From Draconibacterium mangrovi_A (GTDB taxonomy: Bacteria; Bacteroidota; Bacteroidia; Bacteroidales; Prolixibacteraceae): a stretch of 64,000 bases of DNA. Positions 38,325-47,128 of the stretch are shown here, in pieces. Position 1 is the stretch's first letter; the number at the start of each line of letters is the position of its first letter. The position numbers and the translations under genes are program-made. The notes under the pieces were generated by a model. That model saw only the letters and a list, made by a program, of their open reading frames with translations, ran no database searches and had not been told where the DNA came from. Location of the stretch: assembly GCF_037646455.1 (NCBI RefSeq), contig NZ_JBBIXN010000008.1, positions 62,001-126,000 on the forward strand. The letters are read 5' to 3'.

Positions 38325-40478
38325 TTACGCTTTTTTAAGTGCTGCCAGAACCCGTTCCGGCGTCATGGCCATTTCCAAAAGCCGCGCTCCCGTTTGGTCG
38401 TAAATGGCGTTGGCGATAACCGCTCCCATGCAAACAATAGCCGGTTCGCCTCCACCTTGCGGCGATGTATGGCGTTCCAATATTTTAGTTTCCATTTCCG
38501 GGATCCACGAGAATCGCGGAATTTCGTAGGTGTCGAAATTTTTTGTTTTAACCTGACCACCTTCAAAATCAACTACTTCTTTTAAAGCGTACCCCAGTCC
38601 CATATTTATACAACCTTCCATTTGAATGGTGGCTCCCTGCGGATTCACACAAAATCCCATTTCCTGCGCCACCCAAACTTTTAGCACTTTTACTTCACCG
38701 GTTTCTTTATCTACATCAATTTTTGCAATGTGCGCCACATAGGTTCCCGCATCTGATCCGATGGCCACTCCATAACCACGTCTGCTTGAAGAAACGGCAG
38801 GTTTCCAGTCGGCCATTTCAGCAACGGCGTTCAGCACATCCAAAGCCCGCTGATCCGTCAGGTTTTTCAAACGAAATTCCACCGGATCAATTCCGGCTTT
38901 GGCAGCCATAATATCGACCTGTACTTCACGCGCAAAAGTATTGGTGCTGTTTCCCGGTCCACGCCATGCTCCTGTTGCGAAAGGATGAATTTCCGGAGCC
39001 CTCCAGCCACGACCGTACACCGTTCTTTTCTGGTGAGGAACATTGTACATGGTTTCCGCGCCGCGGTCGCCAGCATAGTAAACATGATAATCCCAGAATT
39101 TTATTTTCCCGGCATCATCAATTCCTGAATTGATTTGCACAACAGCCGCAGGCCGAAATGTATCGTAAAAAAATTCTTCTTCCCGGTTCCAGTCCACCAT
39201 TACAGGCTTACCCGTAAGCTTAACCAGCCGGGCTGCTTCAACCGCCTGCTGATGTGCCGATTTCCCACCGAAGCCACCTCCAAGATAAGGTGGTTTCACT
39301 CGCACTTTTTCCTCATCCATTCCAAGGATTCGGGCAATATTGCTTTGTGCCGGAAAAGGTGTTTGCGTGCCTGCGTATACCGTCATTTTATCGCCGTCAA
39401 AATATGCCATCGCAGTGTGCGGTTCCATTGGAGAATGTGCCACATATCCATCATGAAATTCGTTTTCAAAAATTGTTTCAGACTCATTTTTACCGGAATC
39501 CAGATTTCCTTCATCTATATTTACATTCCCATCGGGAGCCTGATCGAGCAGGTAGAAAAACACATTTGAATTATTTACTTCCTTCTCGTCTTCCACTTCA
39601 AAATCGGCTTTAAAAAGCCAACGGGCCTTTTCTGCCATTTCCGGATCTTTGTGCAATGCAGCTACCAGATCATCGTCTTCAATAATCTGCACACCTTCCA
39701 CTTTCTCGGCTTCAGAAGTATCAACAGAAACCAGTTTTGCTGCATGCGATGGTGGCCGAAGAATACGTGCATAAACCATTCCCGGCATGCGCAAATCGCC
39801 TGAATATTGGGCTTTCCCGGTCACCTTTTCTACGCTGTCGATGCGCATTTTGGGCGTACCCATTATTTTGTATTTCGAGTAGTCTTTAACTTTAGCATCT
39901 TTTTCCAGCACATGAACGATCTTCTTTCCATCGGTCAGCCGCTGATAACTTATACTTTCCGTTTTATTATTTCGGTTATAAACTATTCCTTCACTCACTT
40001 CCAGGTCAGCAACATCAACACCCAGTTCTTCTGAAGCCATTTCTAAAAGTACGGTTCGTGCTTTGGCGGCAGCGGCCAGCATCGATGGCCCGAACATCCG
40101 GGTAGTCAATGAACCAAAGGTTCCCATGTCCCAGGGACAAAGATCGGTATCACCCATAACCATCTCAACGCTTTCGAATGCCACATCCAATTCATCGGCC
40201 AGCATCATGGCCAGGCCGGTATTCGCTCCCTGCCCCATTTCAATTTTTCCGGTGTAACAGGAAACCTTGCCATCTTCGTGTATCCGCAGAAAGGCATTAA
40301 AATCATCGGGTAACTGACGCCGTTGTTCACCTTCACCAGCCAAAGCATCCATTACTGCACCGGAGTGGAAGAATACAAAAAGTCCGCCTCCCAAAAGTCG
40401 GATAAAATCGCGTCGTTTAACTCCAAATGACGAATTACCTTCATTTATAAATTCCTGATATTCTTTTAATTCATCCAT
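38325..40478 (-). CDS. Molybdenum hydroxylase large subunit (xanthine dehydrogenase family)
   Basis: A 717-residue molybdopterin-binding subunit of the isoquinoline/aldehyde oxidoreductase branch. A twin-arginine-like stretch, KRRDFIRLLGGGLFVFF (about 22-38), suggests Tat export or membrane anchoring. The cofactor-binding region shows GKIEMGQGANTGLAMMLADEL near 80, PYLGGGFGGKS near 390 and the likely catalytic Glu in SPQGGGEPAIVCMG close to the C-terminus. It is 30 bases after the 2Fe-2S subunit, so the pair forms one enzyme. No FAD subunit, cytochrome or maturation gene is adjacent; electrons may pass to a separate acceptor. The substrate is unknown; an aldehyde, including an aldose, is possible. 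Confidence 0.92.
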   Translation of the reverse strand: MDELKEYQEFINEGNSSFGVKRRDFIRLLGGGLFVFFHSGAVMDALAGEGEQRRQLPDDFNAFLRIHEDGKVSCYTGKIEMGQGANTGLAMMLADELDVAFESVEMVMGDTDLCPWDMGTFGSLTTRMFGPSMLAAAAKARTVLLEMASEELGVDVADLEVSEGIVYNRNNKTESISYQRLTDGKKIVHVLEKDAKVKDYSKYKIMGTPKMRIDSVEKVTGKAQYSGDLRMPGMVYARILRPPSHAAKLVSVDTSEAEKVEGVQIIEDDDLVAALHKDPEMAEKARWLFKADFEVEDEKEVNNSNVFFYLLDQAPDGNVNIDEGNLDSGKNESETIFENEFHDGYVAHSPMEPHTAMAYFDGDKMTVYAGTQTPFPAQSNIARILGMDEEKVRVKPPYLGGGFGGKSAHQQAVEAARLVKLTGKPVMVDWNREEEFFYDTFRPAAVVQINSGIDDAGKIKFWDYHVYYAGDRGAETMYNVPHQKRTVYGRGWRAPEIHPFATGAWRGPGNSTNTFAREVQVDIMAAKAGIDPVEFRLKNLTDQRALDVLNAVAEMADWKPAVSSSRRGYGVAIGSDAGTYVAHIAKIDVDKETGEVKVLKVWVAQEMGFCVNPQGATIQMEGCINMGLGYALKEVVDFEGGQVKTKNFDTYEIPRFSWIPEMETKILERHTSPQGGGEPAIVCMGAVIANAIYDQTGARLLEMAMTPERVLAALKKA

Positions 40479-40508
40479 GATTTACGTTTTTAAGATTGCG
40501 CTACCGAT

Positions 40509-40988
40509 TTAACTCCCTGAATTTTTCATGGCTGAAGCGGCATCTTCAATAGCATCGAGAATTCGATTATGAGCCCCACAACGACAGAGATTATCTTCCA
40601 TGCCAAGAATAATGTCTTCGCGCGTCGGATTGGGCATACCATTCAGCAGTCCAACTGCATTCATGATCATTCCGGACGTACAATAACCGCATTGCAGTGC
40701 ATCGTGATCGACAAAAGCCTGTTGCACCGGATGTAGTTTATCGCCATCGGCCAGTCCTTCGATGGTCACCACACTTTTACCGGCCACTTCTCCAATGGTA
40801 GTAGCGCATGATCGTGTGGCTGTATCGTCGATCAGTACCGTACAGGCACCGCAGTAACCTTTGCCACAACCATATTTTGTGCCTGTAAGATCAAAATGCG
40901 TTCGAAGTACCCAAAGCAAGATTTTCGATTCTTCCATTTCAACCGAAACCTGCTTTCCGTTTAACGTGAATGTGATTTTTTCTTGCAT
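40509..40988 (-). CDS. Molybdenum hydroxylase 2Fe-2S subunit
   Basis: A 159-residue electron-transfer subunit with two 2Fe-2S clusters. The ATG at 40988 (MQEKITFTLNGKQVSVEME) is chosen over one 66 bases upstream, since family members begin at this beta-strand. The plant-ferredoxin-like domain has Cys41, Cys46, Cys49 and Cys61 (YGCGKGYCGACTVL). The helical domain has Cys100, Cys103, Cys135 and Cys137 (QCGYCTSGMIM and NLCRCGAH). It has no signal peptide, so it would travel with the Tat-signal-bearing large subunit. Length is typical for the IorA-like small subunit. Confidence 0.96.
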   Translation of the reverse strand: MQEKITFTLNGKQVSVEMEESKILLWVLRTHFDLTGTKYGCGKGYCGACTVLIDDTATRSCATTIGEVAGKSVVTIEGLADGDKLHPVQQAFVDHDALQCGYCTSGMIMNAVGLLNGMPNPTREDIILGMEDNLCRCGAHNRILDAIEDAASAMKNSGS

Positions 40989-41090
40989 GATTAGCTCTAA
41001 TTTGAATTCAGTAAAAACCGGTAATGAATCACACACAAATGTGTTGTTCGTCAAAACCGAACCGGTTATATCTTACTAAATTAAAAAGAA

Positions 41091-41127
41091 AAACCTGATT
41101 TTCCCACTATAAAGGAAAACCAGGTTT
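41091..41127 (-). terminator. Terminator of the transketolase operon
   Basis: AAACCTGATTTTCC (41091-41104) and GGAAAACCAGGTTT (41114-41127) pair over 14 positions with one mismatch and a 9-base loop. On the minus strand the hairpin is followed by a T-rich tail, placing it about 95 bases after the last gene of the operon. Confidence 0.75.
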
Positions 41128-41221
41128 CTATTTATGCTTCGTTTATTCTGAAATTATTCCGACGTTCCGCTTACAAAGCAAATGAAGTTGTTTTTTGCCC
41201 CGTCCTTCAGGTCGAAGATAA

Positions 41222-42193
41222 TTACAAAAGTTTTAAGGCTTGCTCTGCCAGGCCATCTCCGGTGATACCATATTGTTCAAAAATTTCAATTTGTGAACCG
41301 GTAGCCGTATCCTCGTCAGGAATCCCAACAATCCGGAACGGTTTTGCCATCCCGCTTTGCAGCAACAAGGAAGCACAGGCTTCACCCAGTCCTCCGTGAA
41401 TGCTGTGTTCTTCCACCGTGATTACAGCTTTGCATTTTTGAGCAGCTTTCAGCACGGCATTTTCATCCAGAGGTTTTACGGTATGCATACTGATCACCTC
41501 AGCACTTATTCCTTGTTCGTTTAGTTTTTGGGCAGCTTCATAAGCCGGGAGGACTGTTTCACCACAGGCGATAAAAGCCACATCGCTACCTTCACAAATG
41601 GTGCTTGCTGTACCAATTGTGAAAGATTGCGCCAACCTTGGTAAAAATGGCATTGCTTTTTTCCCAAATTTAATGAATACGGGTTTTGTTGCTATCGATG
41701 CTGCAATTATCGTCTGCTCGGTTTCAAAATTGTCAGCCGGAACAACAATGTCTACATTATTAATAGCCCGAAGAACAGCCACATCATGAATAGAATGATG
41801 GGTTGATCCCAATGCCCCGTAACTCACTCCTGCACTAATACCAACCAGTACAACCGGGAAATCGGAATAGGCGACGTCGTTTTTAATTTGTTCCAATGAA
41901 CGGGCGGTTAAGAAACATGCCGGCGATACGGCAAAAACCTTTTTACCGGCCGATGATAATCCGGCTGCCACCCCAACCAGATCCTGTTCGGCTATACCAA
42001 CTTCCACAATCTGATCGGGCAGTTTTTCGGCAAAAGGAACCAGTTTTCCCGATCCACGGGAATCGCTGGTAACGGCCATAATATCCCTGTCTTTTTCAGC
42101 AAGACTGATCATTGTTTCTGAAAAAACCTCAAGATTGGCTTTCCCTTTTTTTAAGGCTTTATTGCTATCTTTTTTATCAACTGATATTGTCAT
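41222..42193 (-). CDS. Transketolase, C-terminal subunit
   Basis: A 323-residue subunit of a split transketolase, holding the pyrimidine-binding and C-terminal domains. VEVGIAEQDLVGVAAGL carries the Glu (near 69) that activates thiamine diphosphate, and SYGALGSTHHSIHDVAVLRAI is the conserved loop with the substrate-contacting His pair. It is 25 bases after its N-terminal partner and the last gene of the operon. Split transketolases are common in sugar-specific pathways, so this need not be the housekeeping enzyme. With an isomerase and a kinase upstream it probably takes a phosphorylated ketose from them; apulose 4-phosphate is the leading guess. Confidence 0.93.
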   Translation of the reverse strand: MTISVDKKDSNKALKKGKANLEVFSETMISLAEKDRDIMAVTSDSRGSGKLVPFAEKLPDQIVEVGIAEQDLVGVAAGLSSAGKKVFAVSPACFLTARSLEQIKNDVAYSDFPVVLVGISAGVSYGALGSTHHSIHDVAVLRAINNVDIVVPADNFETEQTIIAASIATKPVFIKFGKKAMPFLPRLAQSFTIGTASTICEGSDVAFIACGETVLPAYEAAQKLNEQGISAEVISMHTVKPLDENAVLKAAQKCKAVITVEEHSIHGGLGEACASLLLQSGMAKPFRIVGIPDEDTATGSQIEIFEQYGITGDGLAEQALKLL

Positions 42194-42218
42194 GTTTATC
42201 TCTTTATATTCGCTCGCG

Positions 42219-43067
42219 CTAAACTTTCTGTGCCGAAAGTCGCTCTAACTCTTCATTCAGTTCTTTCATTGCCAACTCATATTGCTCATCTGACGGTACG
42301 CCGTGGTGCCATTTCTTAACGTGCTCCATAAAACTCACGCCTTTCCCTTTAACAGTGTTTGCAATCACAAAAGTCGGTTTACCTTTTACCTCCGACACAG
42401 CATGAAATGTTTTTCGCAGATCGGCGATGTTGTTTCCATCCACTTCAACAACATGCCATCCAAAGGCCCTGAATTTCTCATCGATCGGGTACGGACTGTT
42501 CACTTCGCGGTTGGTACCTGTAATTTGCAGGGTATTATGATCGAGAATCGCCACCAGGTTATCCAGTTTATAATGTGAAGCCATCATGGCAGCCTCCCAA
42601 TTCGAGCCTTCAGCTAGTTCTCCGTCGCCCAGAAGGGTAAAAACTTTATAAGGTGCTTTATCTTTCTTAGCTGCCAAAGCAATTCCTGCACTTATGGGCA
42701 ATCCGTGCCCCAGTGCTCCAGTATTGAACTCGATACCATTCACCTTGCGTGTTGGGTGTCCAACATATTTCGATCCGCCTTTACACAAGGTTTCCAGGTC
42801 CGATTCGGGGTAAAATCCCTGATCGGCCAAAACCACGTACAAAGCTTCCACCGAGTGTCCCTTGCTTTGAATGTAGCGGTTGCGGTTTTTGTCACCGAAA
42901 CTTTCAGGTGTTACATCAAGCACATCGTTATACAAAACATTCAGAATATCGGTACAAGACAAGCTTCCCCCGGTATGACCGGCTTTGGCTATTTTAATGT
43001 ATTTCAGTAAAGCCAAACGGTACTTTACCGATTTTATCTGAAGTTCTTTATCTGTGAACTTTTTCAT
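42219..43067 (-). CDS. Transketolase, N-terminal (thiamine-diphosphate) subunit
   Basis: A 282-residue partner of the following gene. The thiamine-diphosphate motif runs from GDGE (147-150) to the Asn near 178 (LGDGELAEGSNWEAAMMAS, then ILDHN). IKIAKAGHTGGSLSCTDIL holds the catalytic-site His31, and QSKGHSVEALYVVL and NTGALGHGLPISAG are further transketolase signatures. Together the two subunits equal one full transketolase. It starts 66 bases after the isomerase stop. The usual third domain is carried by the C-terminal subunit. Confidence 0.94.
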   Translation of the reverse strand: MKKFTDKELQIKSVKYRLALLKYIKIAKAGHTGGSLSCTDILNVLYNDVLDVTPESFGDKNRNRYIQSKGHSVEALYVVLADQGFYPESDLETLCKGGSKYVGHPTRKVNGIEFNTGALGHGLPISAGIALAAKKDKAPYKVFTLLGDGELAEGSNWEAAMMASHYKLDNLVAILDHNTLQITGTNREVNSPYPIDEKFRAFGWHVVEVDGNNIADLRKTFHAVSEVKGKPTFVIANTVKGKGVSFMEHVKKWHHGVPSDEQYELAMKELNEELERLSAQKV

Positions 43068-43133
43068 TTCTAAATTTTTTCTCTCAGAATTTAGAAGCTA
43101 CAAGTTTCAAGCTCCAAGTCTGAACTTTAAACT

Positions 43134-44549
43134 TTATTCATGTTTGTAAACGTCCCAACCCAGGTAATTTCCAATCGCTTCTTCCAGAATTTCAGAGACA
43201 TGACCGCGTACCATCGCAACGTGATGTTCGTAGCCGTTTTTGCACATGTATTTCATCAGGTTTTGCAAGTTTGGAATTTCGCAAACTGCAATTCCTCCAT
43301 CCATTCCATACGGATCGTCGGTCATTTTTCCTTCGCCGAGGTAAGATTTTACCAGGCCTTTGTCATCGTCGGTTGAAATGCGGAAATAAGTCATTTTACC
43401 TGCAGCGACTTTTCCTTTTACCGCGCCAAAAGTGTCTTCGCTTCCAAGTACTGTTCCCAATACATCTAGACTACCAATTTCAATTTCGTTTTCGAAGAAT
43501 GATTTCGGATAGTTACTGCAGTGTGTGCAAACCACTTTATCGCGATCTTCGCCAAAGTTGTTGTTCCAGTCGAGAATAGCCGAAGGAGTTTGGGCGGCAA
43601 GTGCCAGCGCATACATCGAAATTGTTCCGGCAACATCCACCTCACAGGCCGACGGCATGAATTTCTCGCCCATCATACTCATGGTTACACAGGCAGCACA
43701 GCCAAAATTCTTCTCGATGGATTCCCAACATTGCAGCGCCGAAATATCGATATCATTTTCTTTGATCCAGTTTTCAACGGCCAATCCAAAACGTGCTTGT
43801 CTGTAGATCTGTCCACGATGTAAAATATCGCAGCTTCCGTAATTTTCAATCGATTCCACCATTTTTGCTACTTCCGGCGATTTTTCGTCGATCTTTTCAG
43901 CAGCAGCCAAAATTTCCGACATATCAACAGGAACGATGGTTATGCCATATTTCTGCAGCAGTTTTTCGCTGAAGCGCATGGTTTGGAATCCGATCGGACG
44001 TGTTCCGATAGCACCAACACGCAGGTTTGTAAATCCTTTTACCACCCGGCAGATTCCGGCAAACTTGTAAATATCTTTTGTGAATTCAGCGCTATCGAGG
44101 CTGTAAGTATGGTAAACGGTATCGGTGAATTTGATTCCATACTGGTAGAAATTATTACAAACAGACAACTTTCCGCAGAATGCATCTCGACGACTTTTAA
44201 CATCTACTTTGTCGTTTTCATCGTCAACTGCAACTACGAGCACCGGTACCTTTAAACCCGATAACTGTATCGAATTCACAACACCCAATTCGTCGCCAAA
44301 ATTGGGAAGTACTACAATAATTCCGTCAATTTTATCTGCATGTTGTTTAAAGTAAGCGCCGCATTTTTTGGCGTCGTTGTAACCTTCGATATTTCCGGTT
44401 GGTGTTTCGCTTTCAGGCAAAATAACCGTATTAAAATCCATCGATGCGAGTTTATCCAACACCTTTTTCCGTGCATCAACAGCCAGTTGAAAATTGAAAA
44501 TGTTTCGTGTGGCAATGATAACCCCAAATGATACTTCTAAATTTTTCAT
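43134..44549 (-). CDS. L-fucose/L-arabinose isomerase-like sugar isomerase
   Basis: A 471-residue enzyme of the fucose-isomerase-like fold that would interconvert an aldose and a ketose using a divalent metal. The N-terminal Rossmann domain is residues 1-170 (GIIVVLPNFGDELGV). The metal ligands expected for the fold are the Glu in PSACEVDVAGTISMYAL, the Asp in AILDWNNNFG and the His in YEHHVAMVRGH. It is shorter than true FucI (about 590) and close to 470-500-residue relatives. Between the kinase (18 bases) and the transketolase it should produce the ketose that the kinase phosphorylates. Apiose to apulose is my preferred reaction because kinase plus split transketolase follow; L-fucose is less likely because no fuculose-phosphate aldolase is present. 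Confidence 0.85.
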   Translation of the reverse strand: MKNLEVSFGVIIATRNIFNFQLAVDARKKVLDKLASMDFNTVILPESETPTGNIEGYNDAKKCGAYFKQHADKIDGIIVVLPNFGDELGVVNSIQLSGLKVPVLVVAVDDENDKVDVKSRRDAFCGKLSVCNNFYQYGIKFTDTVYHTYSLDSAEFTKDIYKFAGICRVVKGFTNLRVGAIGTRPIGFQTMRFSEKLLQKYGITIVPVDMSEILAAAEKIDEKSPEVAKMVESIENYGSCDILHRGQIYRQARFGLAVENWIKENDIDISALQCWESIEKNFGCAACVTMSMMGEKFMPSACEVDVAGTISMYALALAAQTPSAILDWNNNFGEDRDKVVCTHCSNYPKSFFENEIEIGSLDVLGTVLGSEDTFGAVKGKVAAGKMTYFRISTDDDKGLVKSYLGEGKMTDDPYGMDGGIAVCEIPNLQNLMKYMCKNGYEHHVAMVRGHVSEILEEAIGNYLGWDVYKHE

Positions 44550-44567
44550 CCTATTGTATTTTTTAGT

Positions 44568-46061
44568 TTATAATCTTGATTTGTTTACTGCTTTTTTCCA
44601 TCCCTCGTAGAGCTCTTCGGTTTTGTTTTCACCCATCTCAGGTTGAAATGTACGATCGGTTGAGCGCAGTGATTTTATATCTTCGAGGTCTTTCCAGAAA
44701 CCTGTTGCGAGCCCGGCCATAAAAGTGGCGCCGAGGGCAGAGATCTCTTCGATATTTGCACGCTCCACTTTTCCCTGCAGCATGTCGGCCTGAAACTGCA
44801 TCAGAAAGTTGTTTCGTGTCGGACCACCGTCAACCCGCAATTCTTTTAACTGCACCGAAGCTCCCGATCCCATCAGATCGGTGAGATCTTTAATCTGGTA
44901 GGCAATACTTTCGAGCGCTGCCCGAACAACATGGGCTTTTCTGGAATTACGCGACATGCCAATGATGCAGGCACGTGCTTCGTTATCCCAGTAGGGTGCC
45001 CCGAGCCCAACAAAAGCAGGTACCAGATATACGCCTTCGTTTCCATCAACCGATGTTGCCAAAACTTCTGTTTCCGCGGCATCGTTAATTATTTGTAACT
45101 CGTTCTTTAGCCAGTTTAAGGTATCACCGGTGGCATGTATATTTCCTTCAAAAACATAATCTATGCTTTTGGCTCGACCAAAACCAATGGAAGTTACCAA
45201 TCCTTTTGGCGCTGTCAGAGGCTCGTTACCGATGTTCATCATCACCGACGACCCCGTTCCGTATGTGGCTTTCCCCAAACCGGGTTCAAAGCAATTTTGC
45301 CCGAACAAAGCTGCATGTGAATCACCAAGCAGACCGGCAATTGGAAGCGGTTCATCAAAAATCAATTCAGGATCGGTTGTTCCAAAAATTTCGTCACTAA
45401 ACCTAACTTCCGGAAACATTGACATTTGCAGGTCGCAAAGTTCCGCAAGTTCCTTGTCCCAATCCAGTGTGTGAATATTAAAAATCATGGTTCTGCATGC
45501 GTTGGAATAGTCGGTGGCATGCACTTTCCCGCCACTGAGTTTATAAAGCAGCCAACTATCGATGGTACCTAACAGGAGGTCGCCCCTTGCTGCTTTTTCT
45601 TTTAAGCCGGAAACGTTGTTCATCATCCAGCTCAATTTACTGGCCGAGAAATACGGATCAATGATCAGACCGGTTTTATCCTGAACAAAGCCTTCCAGTT
45701 TCTTTGCTTTTAATTCGTTACAAAACTCAACGCCACGCTGACATTGCCAAACGGCGGCATTGGCTACCGGCACACCTGTGTTTTTATCCCAGATCACCGA
45801 AGTTTCACGCTGATTGGTAATCGCGATATTTTCGATCTCTTTCGGGTCGACTTTCGCTTCACTGACCACACGATTCATAACCGCAATGGTGTTGTTGAAG
45901 ATCTCGATGGCATCGTGTTCCACAAATCCGGCCTGCGGATAAAACTGTTTATGCGGTATACTTACCCGGTGCAACAGCCTGGCATGCTTATTAAAAAGCA
46001 TGGCTTTTGTTGCTGAAGTACTCTGATCGATAGCCAGTATGTATTTTTTTTCGGAATTCAT
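44568..46061 (-). CDS. FGGY-family carbohydrate kinase (glycerol-kinase-like)
   Basis: A 497-residue sugar or polyol kinase. The N-terminal actin-like domain starts ILAIDQSTSATKAMLFN (phosphate loop), followed by AITNQRETSVIWDK and NAAVWQCQRGVEFC, close to glycerol kinase. The C-terminal domain has GNEGVYLVPAFVGLGAPYWD and ELRVDGGPTRNNFLMQFQAD, the two FGGY signatures. Glycerol-kinase similarity is strong, but the operon (isomerase and transketolase, no glycerol genes) argues for a ketose; family labels are often wrong at substrate level. It is the first gene of the operon, and its promoter lies among putative DeoR-type operators. Confidence 0.9.
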   Translation of the reverse strand: MNSEKKYILAIDQSTSATKAMLFNKHARLLHRVSIPHKQFYPQAGFVEHDAIEIFNNTIAVMNRVVSEAKVDPKEIENIAITNQRETSVIWDKNTGVPVANAAVWQCQRGVEFCNELKAKKLEGFVQDKTGLIIDPYFSASKLSWMMNNVSGLKEKAARGDLLLGTIDSWLLYKLSGGKVHATDYSNACRTMIFNIHTLDWDKELAELCDLQMSMFPEVRFSDEIFGTTDPELIFDEPLPIAGLLGDSHAALFGQNCFEPGLGKATYGTGSSVMMNIGNEPLTAPKGLVTSIGFGRAKSIDYVFEGNIHATGDTLNWLKNELQIINDAAETEVLATSVDGNEGVYLVPAFVGLGAPYWDNEARACIIGMSRNSRKAHVVRAALESIAYQIKDLTDLMGSGASVQLKELRVDGGPTRNNFLMQFQADMLQGKVERANIEEISALGATFMAGLATGFWKDLEDIKSLRSTDRTFQPEMGENKTEELYEGWKKAVNKSRL

Positions 46062-46092
46062 TCTGAATTTAGTAATAGTTCAAGATGCAGAC

Positions 46093-46141
46093 TTTCGTTT
46101 ATTTTCGTTTTCAAATATAAAAGAAAACAAACGAAAACAAA
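46093..46141 (-). promoter_or_regulatory. Promoter with CG-centred repeats, likely DeoR-family operator
   Basis: On the plus strand, TTTCGTTT occurs at 46093-46100 and again at 46103-46110 (centres exactly 10 bp apart), and its complement AAACGAAA at 46129-46136. Between them, on the minus strand, is a perfect -7 box TATATTTG (46119-46112), with a -33 TTTG (46141-46138) at 18-base spacing. The repeats overlap or abut the promoter of the kinase operon. DeoR-family repressors often bind TTTCGTTT-like repeats, and such a regulator is encoded just upstream, so repression here is a good inference. Confidence 0.6.
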
Positions 46142-46238
46142 TCAACTTAATTTATTCTCAACGAACAATTAAAGATAGGTTCACAAAAACAAAAAAGATG
46201 CTTATTAATTTACGGATTTTTAAGCTGAAATATGGAAT

Positions 46239-47000
46239 CTAAGCAATAATAAGTTTGACATCGTGACGCTGAAACAGCTCTTTAAAATCAGCTTCAATGT
46301 TTGAATCGGTGATCAAAAAGTCGATCAGGGATAAGGCTCCCAAACTGGCAAACGAACTTTTTCCAATTTTGGACGAATCGGCAGCCAGGTATACTACATC
46401 AGCCGATTCAATCATAGCACGTTTCACCACGATGTCGCTGATACTGGGATAAGTCAATCCCGATTTCAATGTAATTCCGGCCGTGGCCAGAAACAGTTTA
46501 TCCACATGTAATCCTTCCAGCGAATCGGCGGCTTTTTGGCCGGTTAATGAAAGTGTTGGGGCTTTAAATTCGCCACCTGTAAGAATGAGATTTATTTCAG
46601 GATCGGCACCTAAAATCAGGGCAATATTCAGTGCATTGGTGATCACCGTCAGATTTTTAAAGCCGGAGATTTGCTTCGCAATTTCAGTAACAGTAGAGCC
46701 CGAATCCAGGATAATGGTGTCACCGTCGTTGATCAAAGCAACGGCTTTTCTTGCAATGGCTTCTTTTTCCGACATGTGCTCCTTGCTCAGCAGTTCGATA
46801 TTGCGTACACTCATTCCAATATCCTTAAGATGCGCGCCGCCGTGCTCGCGCACAATCAATCCCTCTTCTTCCAGCTTTTCGAGATCCTGCCGAATGGTAA
46901 CTTCAGTAACTTTAAAAATCCGGCTAAGGTTGAGCACTTTTGCATTTCCATCCTCTCGAATGAGTTCAAATATTTTTTGACGACGTTGCTTTGGCAGCAT
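46239..47000 (-). CDS. DeoR/GlpR-family transcriptional repressor
   Basis: A 253-residue sugar-responsive regulator. The N-terminal winged helix-turn-helix (about 5-58) has MLPKQRRQKIFELIREDGNAKV and RIFKVTEVTIRQDLEKLEEEGLIVREHGGA, the full DeoR signature. The C-terminal effector domain (about 75-240) has IILDSGSTVTEIAKQI and NLTVITNALNIALIL, which bind sugar phosphates. It lies 177 bp upstream of the kinase operon on the same strand, and the gap between them carries CG-centred repeats around the kinase promoter. It probably represses the operon until a phosphorylated intermediate binds. Confidence 0.95.
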   Translation of the reverse strand: MLPKQRRQKIFELIREDGNAKVLNLSRIFKVTEVTIRQDLEKLEEEGLIVREHGGAHLKDIGMSVRNIELLSKEHMSEKEAIARKAVALINDGDTIILDSGSTVTEIAKQISGFKNLTVITNALNIALILGADPEINLILTGGEFKAPTLSLTGQKAADSLEGLHVDKLFLATAGITLKSGLTYPSISDIVVKRAMIESADVVYLAADSSKIGKSSFASLGALSLIDFLITDSNIEADFKELFQRHDVKLIIA

Positions 47001-47073
47001 AGCTGGTGTTATAATTATTCGGATTGTAAAGATACACGTTGAGAGAATTTGAGCAAACTCACAAAAATAAAAA

Positions 47074-47104
47074 AGCCGGTATCACCAAAACGATGATACC
47101 GGCT
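47074..47104 (-). terminator. Rho-independent terminator of the GH3 gene
   Basis: AGCCGGTATCA (47074-47084) and TGATACCGGCT (47094-47104) form a perfect 11-bp stem with a 9-base loop. The minus strand continues with TTTTTTATTTTTG. It lies about 25 bases after the GH3 stop. Confidence 0.9.
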
Positions 47105-47128
47105 GCTTTCTTTAAACTTTGTATGAAC

